NCBI GenBank assembly: GCA_016584495.1
Contig: WAID01000007.1
Span: 248,001 to 312,000 of the forward strand
Origin: Celoporthe dispersa
Taxonomy: Eukaryota; Ascomycota; Sordariomycetes; Diaporthales; Cryphonectriaceae
Direction: 5' to 3'
Length of the DNA stretch: 64,000 bases
The position numbers and the translations under genes were made by a program. A model generated the notes under the pieces. It searched no databases. It was not told the origin of the DNA and saw only the letters and a list, made by a program, of their open reading frames with translations. Every line of letters begins with the position of its first letter. The first letter of the stretch is position 1. Of this stretch, positions 12,125 through 23,870 are shown in pieces.

Positions 12125-15100
12125 CAGATGCACAGACGACATCATTCGCGTGCAGCCACTCAGCTGCTTGGAATAGACGGTACACGCATGCACTACGGAG
12201 CCGGTGGCTGGTTGTGTGTGTGTGTGTGTTGTGCTGATGATGTCGTATACATACATGCTCTACCTGCAGGTACAGCTTACTTTCTAGGTAGCATTGGTAC
12301 GGCACAGCACACAGCAAGTACTCCGTACAGTGCACCCACTGTCGTCTATCCCTCTCTCTCTCTCTCTCGTATACGCGTATGCATTTCAGAGAGGCTTCCT
12401 TGGTGGTATGTATGACAAAGAAGTTACTTGCCGATCGATGAATGGGTTGAAGACTACCGAAAAAGAAAAAAAAAAAAAAGAAGGAGGGCCTCAGAATCCT
12501 GGCGACAAGGTCACCCATCCTACCCACCCGCTCGCGACATTGCATCTCATCTCACCATGGGCCATGCCTAGTGGCGTTTGTCGTGGGCGTGTGTGTGTGT
12601 GTACACACTGGTCACATGGGAAGGGACGAGAGGGCAACCATCACGCATGCACCTACCTGCCTTGTACCCGAGTGTGTTACCTTGGCCGTCGTCTCCCCTG
12701 CCCCGCTCTCTCTTTCTCTCTCCCTCCCTCTCCCCCTCTCTCTCCGAACACAACCACAAGGTACTATGTAGTCATTGCAGCATCTCAAATACCATAACCA
12801 CCAACATCAGCAAGAGCTTACTACGGCACAGACCTAAGTATATAGGCTCGCTCAATGTCCACAGCATGGCTCGGGCGGTGCCCAGGGCTGCCTCTGCCCA
12901 GCCTCCAGCTTTTTTTTTACTTTGTTATCTTCTTACATAGCACATAGACACCACCACCTCCTCCTCCTCCTCTTCGCCAACCTCACACATTCTCGTATCC
13001 GGCCCTTCCAAGCCTCCCTCTTGGCGCTGCTGGCTAGGTCTGAGGTTGTGTGTAATCCGTCTGCCCATCCTTGTCCTCCCAGAGCGGCTCCACCGACCGA
13101 TCTTCCCAGGTCCCCGGGACCGGGCTCTTGTCGATTGGCCAAGAATTGCAGATTCCTGTCTGACAAGGGGAATTGTCTTTACCGCCTCACACAGAGGAAA
13201 AGAAGAAGAGCAAAGAAGAAGAAGAAGAAAAAAAAGAAAAATAAACGGGTCGGCACCCTCCCCTGTGTTGACTCAGCCCCGTTCATCAGCTTTGGGGTTC
13301 TCCCTCCAGGCCGGCACTGCAACACAGACCCGGTGTTATTGTTCCATCGACCATTGCGATGCTGTGGGACATCTGTGTTGGGGACCTCACCGGAGATTTT
13401 TCTCTTTTTTCTATACTGAACGTGATAAGGCCCCCCGCCCCCAACCCATCAAACAGCAGCTCCTCTCTCTCTCTTCTATGTGCTATAGTGTCTCTCTTCT
13501 GATTCTCACACACCTGAAACGCAACCTCGGCGTCTGGTCTGGTCTGAGCCCAAACCCTCCAATCCCGGCCCCTCCTAGGCTCCAATCTTCTCCTCCTCCC
13601 GCCGCCTGTCAAGATCCATCGGTCGGATTCAGCGGGAATGCCGGCACAATGGGAAAAGCGAATTACGTCCTGAGCTCCGCCTTGTCCCGGTTGCGAGACC
13701 CTTGTGCGCAGGTGGCTTCTCAACGAGCCATACGATACAATACAAACCTTACTGAGGTATACTTACTATAGCAGTGTAGGATTGAACACTAACCTTGGCC
13801 AGCCTCGATCGCTAGTCGGGCAGTAGTAAATCAAGACATGACCCGTAATCCTGGAAAAAGGGAATGATGGAAATCTCTCTCTCTCTCTCGTGCACGGAAC
13901 ACCGGAGAACGGCAAGACGCCGAAATCTCTGGGAGGATTTGAGATTGAGACCATGATGGGTGGGACAGGTCGACGGAATGCGCCGTACTGCCGAAAGTCC
14001 TCGTATGTACGTACACGTACAGGTACAAGCTTATTCTTTCCTGTCTCGCCCCTTCGCCCCTCGCCCCTCGGCCCCCCGAAGAGTAGTGACACACATAATT
14101 CTTCTTTTTTTCTAATAAGAAAAAAAAAAAACAGCCTTGGCGCGTGTGACGCGTGGCCTGTATTTTCCCCAAGAAAGTATTGCGACCAGAGGGCCAATCT
14201 CAAGCAATAGAAGCGGGCTGTGAAAATCTGACTAGTCCACCCTCTGTCGATATTTCTCATGCTGTTTTTGTTTGCATGAAATATCTCGGCTCGCGCAAGT
14301 ACTGTACACATCGCGCCTCTGCAATAGCTTCGGAGAGTAAAGCGTAGATAGGTCGAAGACCCCCCTGTCTGTTTGTTCTCCTGGGTCCCCTCCCCAGCGT
14401 CAGCCTCACTCATCACCACTCTTCCTCCGGCCTTTTCCCCACAGCCTCCTCTTACTCCTCCTCCGCAGGGCCGCACCTTGGCTCAGTAGCGAGGTGTCCA
14501 GCGAGGTGTATCGGGGAGGACGGAATGACCAGGCCCAGGGGGGGACTCGAGGCCTCAATCAGTATCTTTGGTGGAGGGAGGGTGTCGGGTCTTTGCTACA
14601 TGGTACGATGGGGAAAAGAGAAAGTTCCTGGGCCAGCAGAAGACAGATGCTGATCCTCAGCCAAGATTGGTGGTCACCAGGGATTGGTTCGAGTGTGCGC
14701 CCTGGGCTGTGGAGCTACTTTTTAATGTGGAATGAGGCCAGTGATGAGGTGAGGTGTCCGAATATCGGCAGTGTACGTACAAGTCACAGTTTTCTGTGCC
14801 TAGCCAGTACGGAGTAAATATTGTCGGGGGGGGGGGGAGCTGGACAAGACAAGACGAGGTCTCCAATGATGTCCATTGCCTCTTAAAAAAAAAACCAACC
14901 AAGAAAACCACCAGATAAAAAATTGGAAAGATAAGGAAGAAAGAGAAGAAGAAGAAGAAGAAAAAGAAGAAAGGAACCATTGAAACGAGATAATAATTGG
15001 ACGCCTGAACTGCTCATCCCCGCCCTGCAGAGAACATCTGCAGAAATCTTCCAGAAGGAAAGAAGAAAAGAGAGGAAAGGAGTTGGATGATCATCGCAGA

Positions 15101-15215
15101 CCCTTGCTCCTCATCTAAATCCCTGCAGCCCTTCACTCGCCCTCTCTCTCTTGTCGTCTTTTACCTATCTTTTTTTTAAACCCCGAGAGCCTTATCGCAA
15201 ACCACCGACCACTGA

Positions 15216-16833
15216 TTGACGCCGCATTCCTCGTCCAGCAACAACAAACCTACGCCTTCTTCCTCTGTCCCACCCACAGCTGCGACGTTACAAACCTGTG
15301 CCGACAACGTGCAACAAGGAGAACAAATAAATGCACACTCATATCCCAGACTTGTCCTGAAAAGAAAGAAGAAGGAAAAAAACAATAGATTGCCTCATCG
15401 CTGGGATGAGGAAGTCAGTAACCCTTTATCACCGGCCCCGATCCCTCACCAGCTCCGGCAGACGCTGTGCTGCTCCCACGCCCTCCTCCTCTCCTCCTCC
15501 CCCTCCTCATCGCCATCATGGCTCCTCTGGCCCCGCCATGACCGAAGACCAAACCGACTCCTCTCCACCTCCGCCGGCGTCGCCTCTGCGACCGCGACCG
15601 CATCCGACCCGCACAGTCACCACCACCACAGCAGCTGCAGCAGCCCCGTCGGCACCCAACCACCACCACCACCACCACCAACAGAGAGCCAGCAGCAGGC
15701 CCGGGACCGAACGATCCCTGCGCTCCCCGCGCTGCCCTACAGGTTCGAGACGGGCATCTCCCTCTTCGCCAAGCGCGCCCCGAGGCCGTTCCCGCCGCCG
15801 TTCCTGTCCCCGCCGTCGGGCTCCTTCAGCGATCCCTTGAGCACGCACCACCGCAGTCGCGACAGGCGGCCCAAGGTCAACGGGGAGCTGATCAAGGGGT
15901 GGACCAACGGCGACGACGCCGCCTTCGCGAGCGAATATTTCATCGGGGCGAATGATGGCGTAGGCGCCTGGAGCGCGCGGCCCAGGGGCCATGCCGGGTA
16001 TGTTCCGCCTCTCCGCCCCTGCCTTCTTCTTCCTCGTCGTCGTGCTGCTTACACCGCTCTTGTCTACCAGCCTCTGGGCCAGGCTCATCCTGCACTTCTG
16101 GGCCACAGCCATGAGCGAGGACGCCGCCCGGCCCCGCGGGCCCAGCGACCCTGCCTACCGGCCCGACCCCGTCGCATACCTCCAGCGCGCCTACGAGCTA
16201 ACGAGAGAGGCCACCTCCGAGCCCGACTGGCAGGGGACCACGACCGCGACGGGGGCACAGCTGTTCTACGGGCGGGCCGGGGAGGATGACAAGGCAAGGG
16301 GGGAGGAAGCGGCGGAGGAGGAGGAGGAGGGCAACAGCGGCGGCGGCGGCGTGGCGCCCGTGCTCTACGTGACGAATCTGGGCGACTCCCAGGTGATGGT
16401 GGTGCGGCCGAGCTCGGGCGAGCTGGTGTTCAAGACGCGCGAGCAGTGGCACTGGTTCGACTGCCCGCGGCAGCTGGGCACCAACAGCCCCGACACCCCG
16501 CTGCAGAACGCCGTGCTGGACCGGGTGCCCATCCGCGAGGGCGACGTCGTCCTCGCCATGTCGGACGGCGTCATCGACAACCTGTGGTCGCACGAGATCG
16601 TCGAGAACGTGAGCACCAGCGTCAGGAGGTGGGAGGCCGGCGAGGGCAGGGCCGCCAAGGCCAAGGTCAGGGCCGACAGGCCCGAGTACGTCGACGGGAG
16701 CGGCGAGATGGCCTATGTCGCGGAGGAGCTGATGCTGGCCGCCAAGACCATCGCCCTGGACCCCTTCGCGGAGAGCCCGTTTATGGAGCACGCCATCGAG
16801 GAGGGTCTGCCGAGCGAGGGAGGTGTGTTCTGA
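15216..16833 (+). CDS. PP2C-family protein phosphatase (Ptc7-like)
   Basis: Metal-dependent Ser/Thr phosphatase, 514 residues from two exons (15216-15997, 16071-16833; 73-nt intron, GTATGT donor). Signature elements: the N-terminal lead-in to the catalytic domain (RFETGISLFAK), GDDAAFASEYFIGANDGVGAW (metal-binding Asp, near residue 247; the family usually has DGVGGW), VTNLGDSQVMVVR (near 364) and VVLAMSDGVIDNLW (near 424). Ptc7 homologues are largely mitochondrial or nuclear-envelope proteins and this clade is the closest match by motif. An acidic Glu/Gly-rich insertion (EEEEEGNSGGGG) separates two conserved blocks. The first ~170 residues are Ser/His/Pro-rich with no recognised domain, and 15216 is the only in-frame ATG upstream of the phosphatase domain, so the true N-terminus is uncertain; a further upstream intron is possible. 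Confidence 0.85.
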
Positions 16834-17865
16834 CCCCGGATAAAAACCCCCCCTCTCCATGGCATGACCATCTTGGTTTTTTTTCCCTCTGTTCTTTTTT
16901 TTTGCTGACATGGGAGTCCGCAGGCAAGCTCGATGATATCAGTGTGGTCGCGGCGCGCTGCATGCGAAATAACGATTTTCAATGATCATGATCGTCTTGT
17001 TACCCTATTTTTTTTCTCTCTCTCCTTGGTTCTTATTTAATACTGGAGGCGTATCCTTTTTCTCTCCCGCTCAGGAACAAGACACGAGGAGGTCTCGTAT
17101 TCCTCTTGATCTACATTTTGACATTCACTATCCAATATCGTGTGGCCAACTGGTCATCCCAGAGCGTTGCTTGCTACATACAAAAACGGCGTCAGGGGAG
17201 AACAAGGTGGGAGGCAAATGGTTATATAGAGTTCTACCAGCATTAGGAGTCTCGGGGGATGTGGGAGAATGAGGTGGGCGAGGGGGACAGAGAAGGCGTT
17301 TGCTCTGTAGGACCAGATGATGATGATTCAAGGGGTTTTATGTAATTACTACTTTCCATGTACAGTGGGTGCATGCATACTTGCAGTACTTAGTTGAGTA
17401 AGTAGCAGTGGGCAGGCAACCGAACCGCCCGTTGTTACTGCACCTGCAGCCCTAAACTCGGCAGTTGGTACGGTGACTTATGTGGGGGGCCCATGCCACT
17501 GATAAGGCCTGAGCCGCCTGGCGCAGCAGGGCCGATAACAAAAAGTTTTGGGCCGACTCCCAACTTCGTTTGACCTTGGACGAGCCTGCACTGCGACCAA
17601 CCAGCCAACCAACCCACCCTCGAGAACCTCACCATCACTTTTCTCCTCCCCCTTCTCCTTCCTAAAGAACGTGCACAGATCAGCTGTACCGAGGACCCAA
17701 CTCCTCTCCTCTTCGCTGACCGCTCCAACGCCCCCCTCCCGCACCTACGAAGATAAAAAAGAAGGGAGAAGGAGTCCCCCTTGCGTCTTCGTCTTCCTCC
17801 TCGGTCCTCCTCCTCCTCTCCTACCCCCTTCCCCGGGCCCGCCGGCGCCCCATCCCCAGCCCAAC
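16834..17865. other. Intergenic: PP2C 3' flank and UTP23 promoter
   Basis: No supported gene. T-rich stretches follow the PP2C stop and a C/T-rich leader precedes the UTP23 start. Confidence 0.6.
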
Positions 17866-18868
17866 ATGCGCGGCAAGCGCTCCAAGGCCTACCGCAAGCT
17901 CCTGAAGCAGTTCGAGCTCGCCTTCCGCTTCCACCAGCCCTACCAGGTCCTCGTCGACGCCGACCTCGTCCGCGACGCCGACCGCTTCGCCATGGACCTG
18001 CCCCAGTACCTCTCCAATACCCTCCACGGCGAGGTCAAGGTCCTCATCACCCAGTGCTCCATGCGCCACCTGTACGCGCAGGGCCGCGAGCCGGGTATGG
18101 ACAGGGTCATCGAGAAGGCCAAGGCCTTTGAGCGGCGGCGCTGTGGGCACCACCCGGAGGAGTTCCCCGAGCCGCTGAGCACGGCCGAGTGTCTAGGGGG
18201 TGTCGTTGGGCCGTCGAATAAGCACCGCTATGTCGTCGCTAGCCAGGACGCTGGGTTTAGGGCCAAGATGAGGGGGGATTCCGGGTGTGCCGCTGGTCTA
18301 TATCTCGAGATCGGTCATGATTGTTAGTCTTGTTCTTTTCTTCTTCTTTCTCCTTCACTTCCCCTGGCCACACATAGAGAGAAGTGGATACAGGGAGAGG
18401 AGCTCGGGGACAATAATATGCTGACTGATGGGTCCGAAACAAAGCTCGAGCCGATGGCCTCGGCGACTGCGAGGGTCGTGCAGAAGGGCGAGAGGGCAAA
18501 ATTCCGCGCCGAGCTGAAAGAACCGGCCCAGACAGGCGGCAAGAGGAAACGAGACGACGACGAAGACGACGGCGGCGACGATAGTGATGGCGGTGAGAAA
18601 GAGGAGGCACCACAGCCGGACAAGAAGAAAAAAGAAGAGAAAGGGTCAGAAGGGCCCGAACCCCTTGTCCGTCAAGAAGACCAAGAAGAAGCCGCAGCAG
18701 CAGCCCTCGAGGCCGAGACAAGAACAAGAGAATGAGACGCCAAAGGGAGAAGGATCATCGGAGCAGCCCAGCAAGAAGAAGCGGAAACGGAAGCAGAAAA
18801 AGGTGGAGGAGGACGGTGGCGGTGGTGGTGAGGCTCCGCAGGCTTCGGCGGTCGCGGGTGATGACTAG
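17866..18868 (+). CDS. UTP23: rRNA-processing protein UTP23 (PIN-domain, small-subunit processome)
   Basis: Nucleolar protein needed for early 18S rRNA cleavages and release of snR30. About 292 residues from two exons (17866-18322, 18445-18868; intron with GTTAGT donor and CTGACTGAT branch point). The start MRGKRSKAYRKLLKQF, followed by PYQVLVDADLVRDADRF, VKVLITQCSMRHLY and HRYVVASQD, matches the family PIN fold. The basic C-terminus retains GPNPLSVKK, a hallmark of UTP23, before a Lys/Arg-rich tail. Two frame breaks, both one extra base: the G6 run at 18272-18277 (removal restores IPGVPLVYISRSVMI) and the A6 run at 18628-18633. Removing both gives a length divisible by three, and the gene is essential in yeast, so consensus error is the likely cause. 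Confidence 0.92.
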
Positions 18869-19952
18869 AGCAGGCATCTGGAGTCTCGCAAAGGGAAGAA
18901 GGCTGAGAGACTTTTTTTAAGTTCGGGCTATTGTTTCCAGTGTATGGCAACGCTCACAATGATACCATAAATTTGTCAAGAATGATTGCCCGCCCGCTTG
19001 ACACATTCCGGCAACACGTTCGTGACGGTGATGTTACGACGTAAACCGTGCCGCAGCAGCGTCTATACATCATCTACTCATAATAAAGTGTCTCAATTAG
19101 ATGCAGTTGATCCCGTGGCTCTTCTCGGGGCGATTCAAATACATGGCATGCAGAAGTATGTTTGTGACACCGGCGAAATGACACGATGCCGCCAACGCCG
19201 CCGCCTCCAGACAGCATCATCTCGCAACACCAACGCAAAGCAGAACATCAAGAGGCAAAATGCAGCACATCCAGACTAATCTACAAAGTGATCATTTGTT
19301 TTTGTCTCCCTATTCTCAGTCAACAAGGCCCTCTCCCCTGCCAATTTTCTCCATAATGAGAAGGCCTCGTCAAGCACGGTCTTTCTTTGACCATAATGTT
19401 CCATTCCGTTTTCTTTTATTCTCGATCGCCACAAAGCCCTGCAAAAAAAAAAGGGGGAAGCACCCTCCCTCCACACTGTGGCATGGATGGCCTCGTAGCC
19501 GATCGTCGTCTAGTACGTTGTTGTTTGCTTGTCTCTTGTTGTTAGCGTTCATAGAGAAGGGGGGGGGGGGAGAAAAGCGTTCGTCTTGTCGTATAGGTTT
19601 TCAGCAGCCGCGAGAATCAAATCGCAGCCGAACAGCGAAATGTTTTGATTTTTTTGGTTGGTAGTAACAATGTTTGGCAAGAATTGTGAAGAAGAAAAAA
19701 AGGGAAGCGTTGTATCGCAACAGTGCTTTCAGCATGGTGGTAGTAGCGTCATGATCCTGTCGGACAGACAAGTAGGCGATCAGAGAGGGACTTGCGAGCA
19801 AGTGTCAAGAAGAGAAAAGAGCCTCCCTGGCAGTCGGTGATACAACTGCATCCAATATCAGCAAGGTCCGTGGAAGGACAGCAAGGAGAAATAGATACGC
19901 ACGCTCTTCAGCAGGCAACAACTTGGCTCGTCGGGGTATCTTACAGCGTTTC
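18869..19952. other. Intergenic between convergent genes
   Basis: Tail-to-tail flank of UTP23 and the four-CxxC protein gene. It contains an A-run near 19443, a G-run near 19560 and moderately AT-rich sequence; no gene seen. Confidence 0.6.
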
Positions 19953-22900
19953 TTAAGCTGAGCAGAGGGATTTGGCCGTGGACTTGCGGATGACGGTGCC
20001 GAGATCAGAGTCGGAGGAGTCGTTATCATCATCACAGCCTATTGTCTCGTCAGCACACAAGGCAGCCTATATAGCAGAGCACAACCACCACTGTTGTTCA
20101 TACCATCCTCGCCACCAGAAGCCTCAGACAGCTCCTCGTCGCTCTTGATCTCCCGGATCGAAAGGATGGTGACCCGGTTTCCAGAGTTGGTGAGATACGA
20201 CTCTTGCTCGTGGTGGACAGTCGTGTGACCATCGCGCCACTCGTAGGTCTTGCTCTTCCCCTCCTCCGTGTCACCATCATCATACAGGCGCCAGGAGGCA
20301 TGAGACCGCGGGGTCCGAGACTTGTTGCTGCGCGTGAACTTCTTTTCACGGGTGAATGCCTGGTCGACGCCCGCGGGGACGTGCGTGTAGAACTCGTCCT
20401 TGGCCGCCCTGAACTCGTTCGTCTCGCCCATGTTAGAGAAGTCGAACTCGGGATGACCAGGAGGCGGAGGGAAGGCACAGCTGTCTCCAGGAGAGGCAAA
20501 GAAGCCGTTGTTGTCACGAGAGGAGCCGTATATGTCGAAACCAGCCTCAGCAGGCGCGGCGTAGCCAGAGAAATCCCGGTGGGTGGTGGAGTCGCTGAAG
20601 TGGGCGGCGGAATGGAAGCCCGGGTAGGGCTGCTGACCAGTGAAGGCGCTGTAGGTGTCGTAGCCCTGGTAGGAGACTGGGTCGCCAGAGAGGTTGTATG
20701 AAGCATAGGTGCGCTGGCTGCAAGACTGAGGGCGGGCGTTCCAGTAGTCATGACCATTCTGCTGGCCCTCAAAATTGTTAGAGTAAAGGCAGTAGTGCCC
20801 ATATTGATGGGCTCATAGGCTGCAGAAGAAGCAGATGATGATGTCTGGTAGGAGAAGCCAGCAGATGGAGCAGGGCGGCCGCGTGAGCCCCGCAGCATCT
20901 CAGCCTCCAGGCTGTAGGCTGCCTCTCCGGAAGCCTGCTGGGCTGAGGGGCCCTGACGGAAGCTGGAGCCACCGCGGCTGAACTGTCGAGCCGAGGATGT
21001 CTCCTGCGCCCACGCCTTTCGCGAACTGTCGCCGAGATCCTCGCTCGAGAGGGCTCCCTCACGCTCGAGAGGGCTGCCCGTGCTCTCCTCGGCGGGGTGA
21101 CGGCGGGGAGGTCCACGCAAACCGGCAGACTTTTTGGACAAAAGGTTAGGCCGATAGCCGCCAGAGAAGCAGCCAGAGTCAGTGGAGCGAGGCAGGGTGT
21201 TCTCAGAAGCAGAAGCAGCAGCCGTAGTCACGGGTTGCTTGCCCTCCTTGCCCCAGTGGACCTTCTTCTTGGTCGAGCTCGCGTCGGCAGCTTTGTGGTC
21301 ACTGGCAAGGACAGCTGGGCGGCTTCCAGCCGAGCCGTCACGTTCGTTCTCGCGCGGCAGCTGCTCATTAGCGACCTGGCCTGTGGCCTCCATGGTGCAT
21401 CCGCCATCCTCCTTGTCGGAGGTGGGTTGAGCCTCCGAGGAGGAGCAGGGCATGGCAGCATCGAGACCGTCGTCAAGAACGCTCTGGACATGAGGAGGTT
21501 GATACGACTTCGACGAGAGGGGGCGGCCTCCATCGACGGAACTGCGAGCCCTCTCTGCCTCGAGGTGCATGGCCTTGAGCTTGCTGAGGGGCACACCGCC
21601 CTCGTTGGAGCTCTCGGAGGATTTGGTCTTGGTCGACATGGAGCAGTGCTGGCGGATGAAGCTGTCGGAGTGTTTAACCTTCTTTGACTTGACTGGGTCC
21701 TCGTTCTCCTTGCCAGGCGCAACCTGGGCTCTGGTGGTGTCATCGTCGTCGTCGTCCTCATCCTCCTCGATATCGCTCAGCTCGGCGTCGTGCATCTGAC
21801 GCTGGAAGGCCTGTCGAAGAAAAAAAGAAATGCGTCAGCGAGAGTGAAAGAAAGGGAGAAAGGGGGCGGCCGCCTGGCCTTAGAAACACAAACCTGATCT
21901 CGGATCGTCGTCTCGCTTCCCACCTCACTGGCCTCGCGCAGGTTGTGCTCAAAGCTGGGTGAGCCCTCGCGACAGGCTCTGCAGTAGTTGGGCGTAGGCG
22001 CCTCGCCCTCAGCAATGCGGTTGTGGCGGTGGTAGCTCTTGGAGCGGATGATCCCGCATCCCCAGCAGTAGTGGCGCTGACCACTCCAGCTGAGGGTCTT
22101 GCCCTTCAGCTCGTTGTAGACACGGCACCTGCCACACCAGTTGGGCTGCATCTTGTGTCCCTCCTTGAGGGGGGTGACGGCTGTGGAAGCTGTCGGAGCG
22201 GAGCTTACCGCAGCGGTAGCAGATCCAGCGCTCGGCGAGGGGCGCCGCAGACCTCGAGACCTCTTTCTTCTTGCCGTGCTTATCACGCCGCTCGTGCTTG
22301 CTTCGGCGTGAGCCCTGGGCCGAGGAGGTGTGCTTGGAGATCCAGGACATGGTGAGGCCCTTGAGCTGCTCTGTCAGCTCGCTCGCGCAGACACCGGCTG
22401 ACTTGGAGACCCTGATGGCAGGAGTGTCGGCACCAGGGCCAGCATGGTCGCCCGACCGCGAGTCACGGCGAGAGCTCATCGTCGGGGGCGTAGCTGACGT
22501 GGTGACGATGGGGATGTAATGGATGTGGATCTCGTGGCTGGAAGAGGATGAAGGACGACGCGCTTCCTCGCGCTGCTGAGCTTTCTCGTTCTTGGGCTGG
22601 CGCGAGGTGGAACGCTTGCTGGTCTCCCGTCGAGATCGTCGCGAGGCGCGGTCCCTGATTAGGACTTCGTCCGAAGAATCGGAGGCGATAACGTCGTCAG
22701 CGTGACGGTGCGAGCGTCTGTGGTGTGACGCACGGGGCATATCGAAGGCCACATCGTTATCGGTGCCATGGTTGCCGTGCGAACGTCTCGAGTGGCGACT
22801 GTGGTGCCTGCTGTGCTTGCGCTCATGATGGCCATGACGATCATCCGTAGAGGACCGACTGTGTGGAGCCATGCCTTCCATCCGCTCCTTGCGACGACGG

Positions 22901-23070
22901 CGACCTCCTCGGCGTCGTCTGCGTGGTTTGCCGGCGTTGCGGACGTGGTCTTCCTCGGAGATGGCTGAGGTCTCCCTGGTTGAGCTATGTTAGCAATCTT
23001 ATTGTACACCTGCATTGTATGGAGGCTGAGAGAAGACATACTGCTGGTTCTGCTTCTTGAGCCAAGCCAT
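19953..23070 (-). CDS. Uncharacterised protein with a four-CxxC zinc-binding domain
   Basis: About 967 residues from four exons: 23070-23042 (MAWLKKQNQ), 22975-21894, 21810-20104 and 20038-19953. Introns: 23041-22976 (GTATGT), 21893-21811 and 20103-20039. Near residues 260-345 are four CxxC knuckles (CYRC, CGRC, CWGC, CRAC) in two related units: CYRCGKLRSDSFH...CGRC and CWGCGIIRSKSYH...CRAC. This predicts two zinc sites or a duplicated ribbon. The N-terminus is Arg/His/Ser-rich and nuclear-looking; the middle is acidic and Ser-rich; a conserved-looking block (TYEWRDGHTTVHHEQESYL) sits near the C-terminus. I do not recognise a named family. The CxxC spacing is loosely like the LIM-like Stc1 domain, but that is only a guess. 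Two frame breaks (22169-22174 extra base; near 20799 missing base) cancel in total length. Confidence 0.8.
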
Positions 23071-23870
23071 TTGATTGAATTTTGTCGACAGGTTTCAGCT
23101 CAGCTTCAGTCGATGGATGTTCTGAGGATGGGGTGACGATTGGGTGCGATTGACAGGCGTCGTGTGAAAGCTGAGACAGAGAGAAGACTGCGAAGAGAAG
23201 ACCATAAAAGAAAAAAAGAAAAGGCAGGTAAGAAAAGATCACGTCGTGAAGAAGAACAGCAAGAAGATGGCTGCTACCAATGCGATCTTCCTAGGTGAGG
23301 GAGTGCGCAGAGGTTGGGGGGGAGGGGCAGCAAAGGAAGGGAAGGTTGTCCTGCAGGGGCGGCGTTGCAAATTTAAGGTGGGAAGAAAAAAATTCACACA
23401 AGTGAATAAGTAAATGACAATAGGGCCACCTGTCGATAAAAATTGGTATTGTGTGGAAGGCGATAGAAGTTAGTTGTGACAAGAGCACCACCTGCAATGG
23501 TGAGCTGGAAACATCAACTGCAATCCATGGGTTTCTCACCAATATTCCTCTTGATGGTACAGTCCAAGAAGCCAAGACAAGTTGCTCAGCATTCCTGTCT
23601 GTACTGGAAGATCAGGTGCTCTTTCCATTGCCTCCTAGAAACATTGTCTGCCAGTCTGCTCAATGCAAGCCAGTATGGTCACAGCCAAAGGGGAGGGGGG
23701 GGGATCAAAACACTTCATCAGGAGGATTTGTCTTCTATTGAGACTCTCAACTTTTTTTTGTACATCGGCACCTTGCCGACAACTTGTCCCTGCCTACGCC
23801 ACATAAAATAGGAAAAAAGTAATCTACCTGTCATCTCCTTTTGTACACTGCTCGGGCCGTCAAGATCCAT
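23071..23870. other. Intergenic: promoter of the CxxC gene and 3' flank of STT3
   Basis: Both flanking genes lie on the minus strand. AT-richer sequence and an A/G-rich tract near 23205-23225; no gene seen. Confidence 0.6.

Larger units (their letters stand above)
8380..15215. other. 6.8-kb gene-free region between divergent genes
   Basis: No frame here shows family similarity, consistent codon use or a convincing intron structure. The region is dominated by low-complexity sequence: homopolymers (G runs near 8891 and 14826, A runs near 9440, 12466 and 14113, T runs near 11580 and 11900), CT/GA tracts, GT tracts, CTG, GAT and CCGT repeats. It separates the Caf120-like gene (minus) from the PP2C gene (plus), so it must contain both promoters and perhaps long untranslated leaders. 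A non-coding RNA cannot be excluded from sequence alone. Confidence 0.6.
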
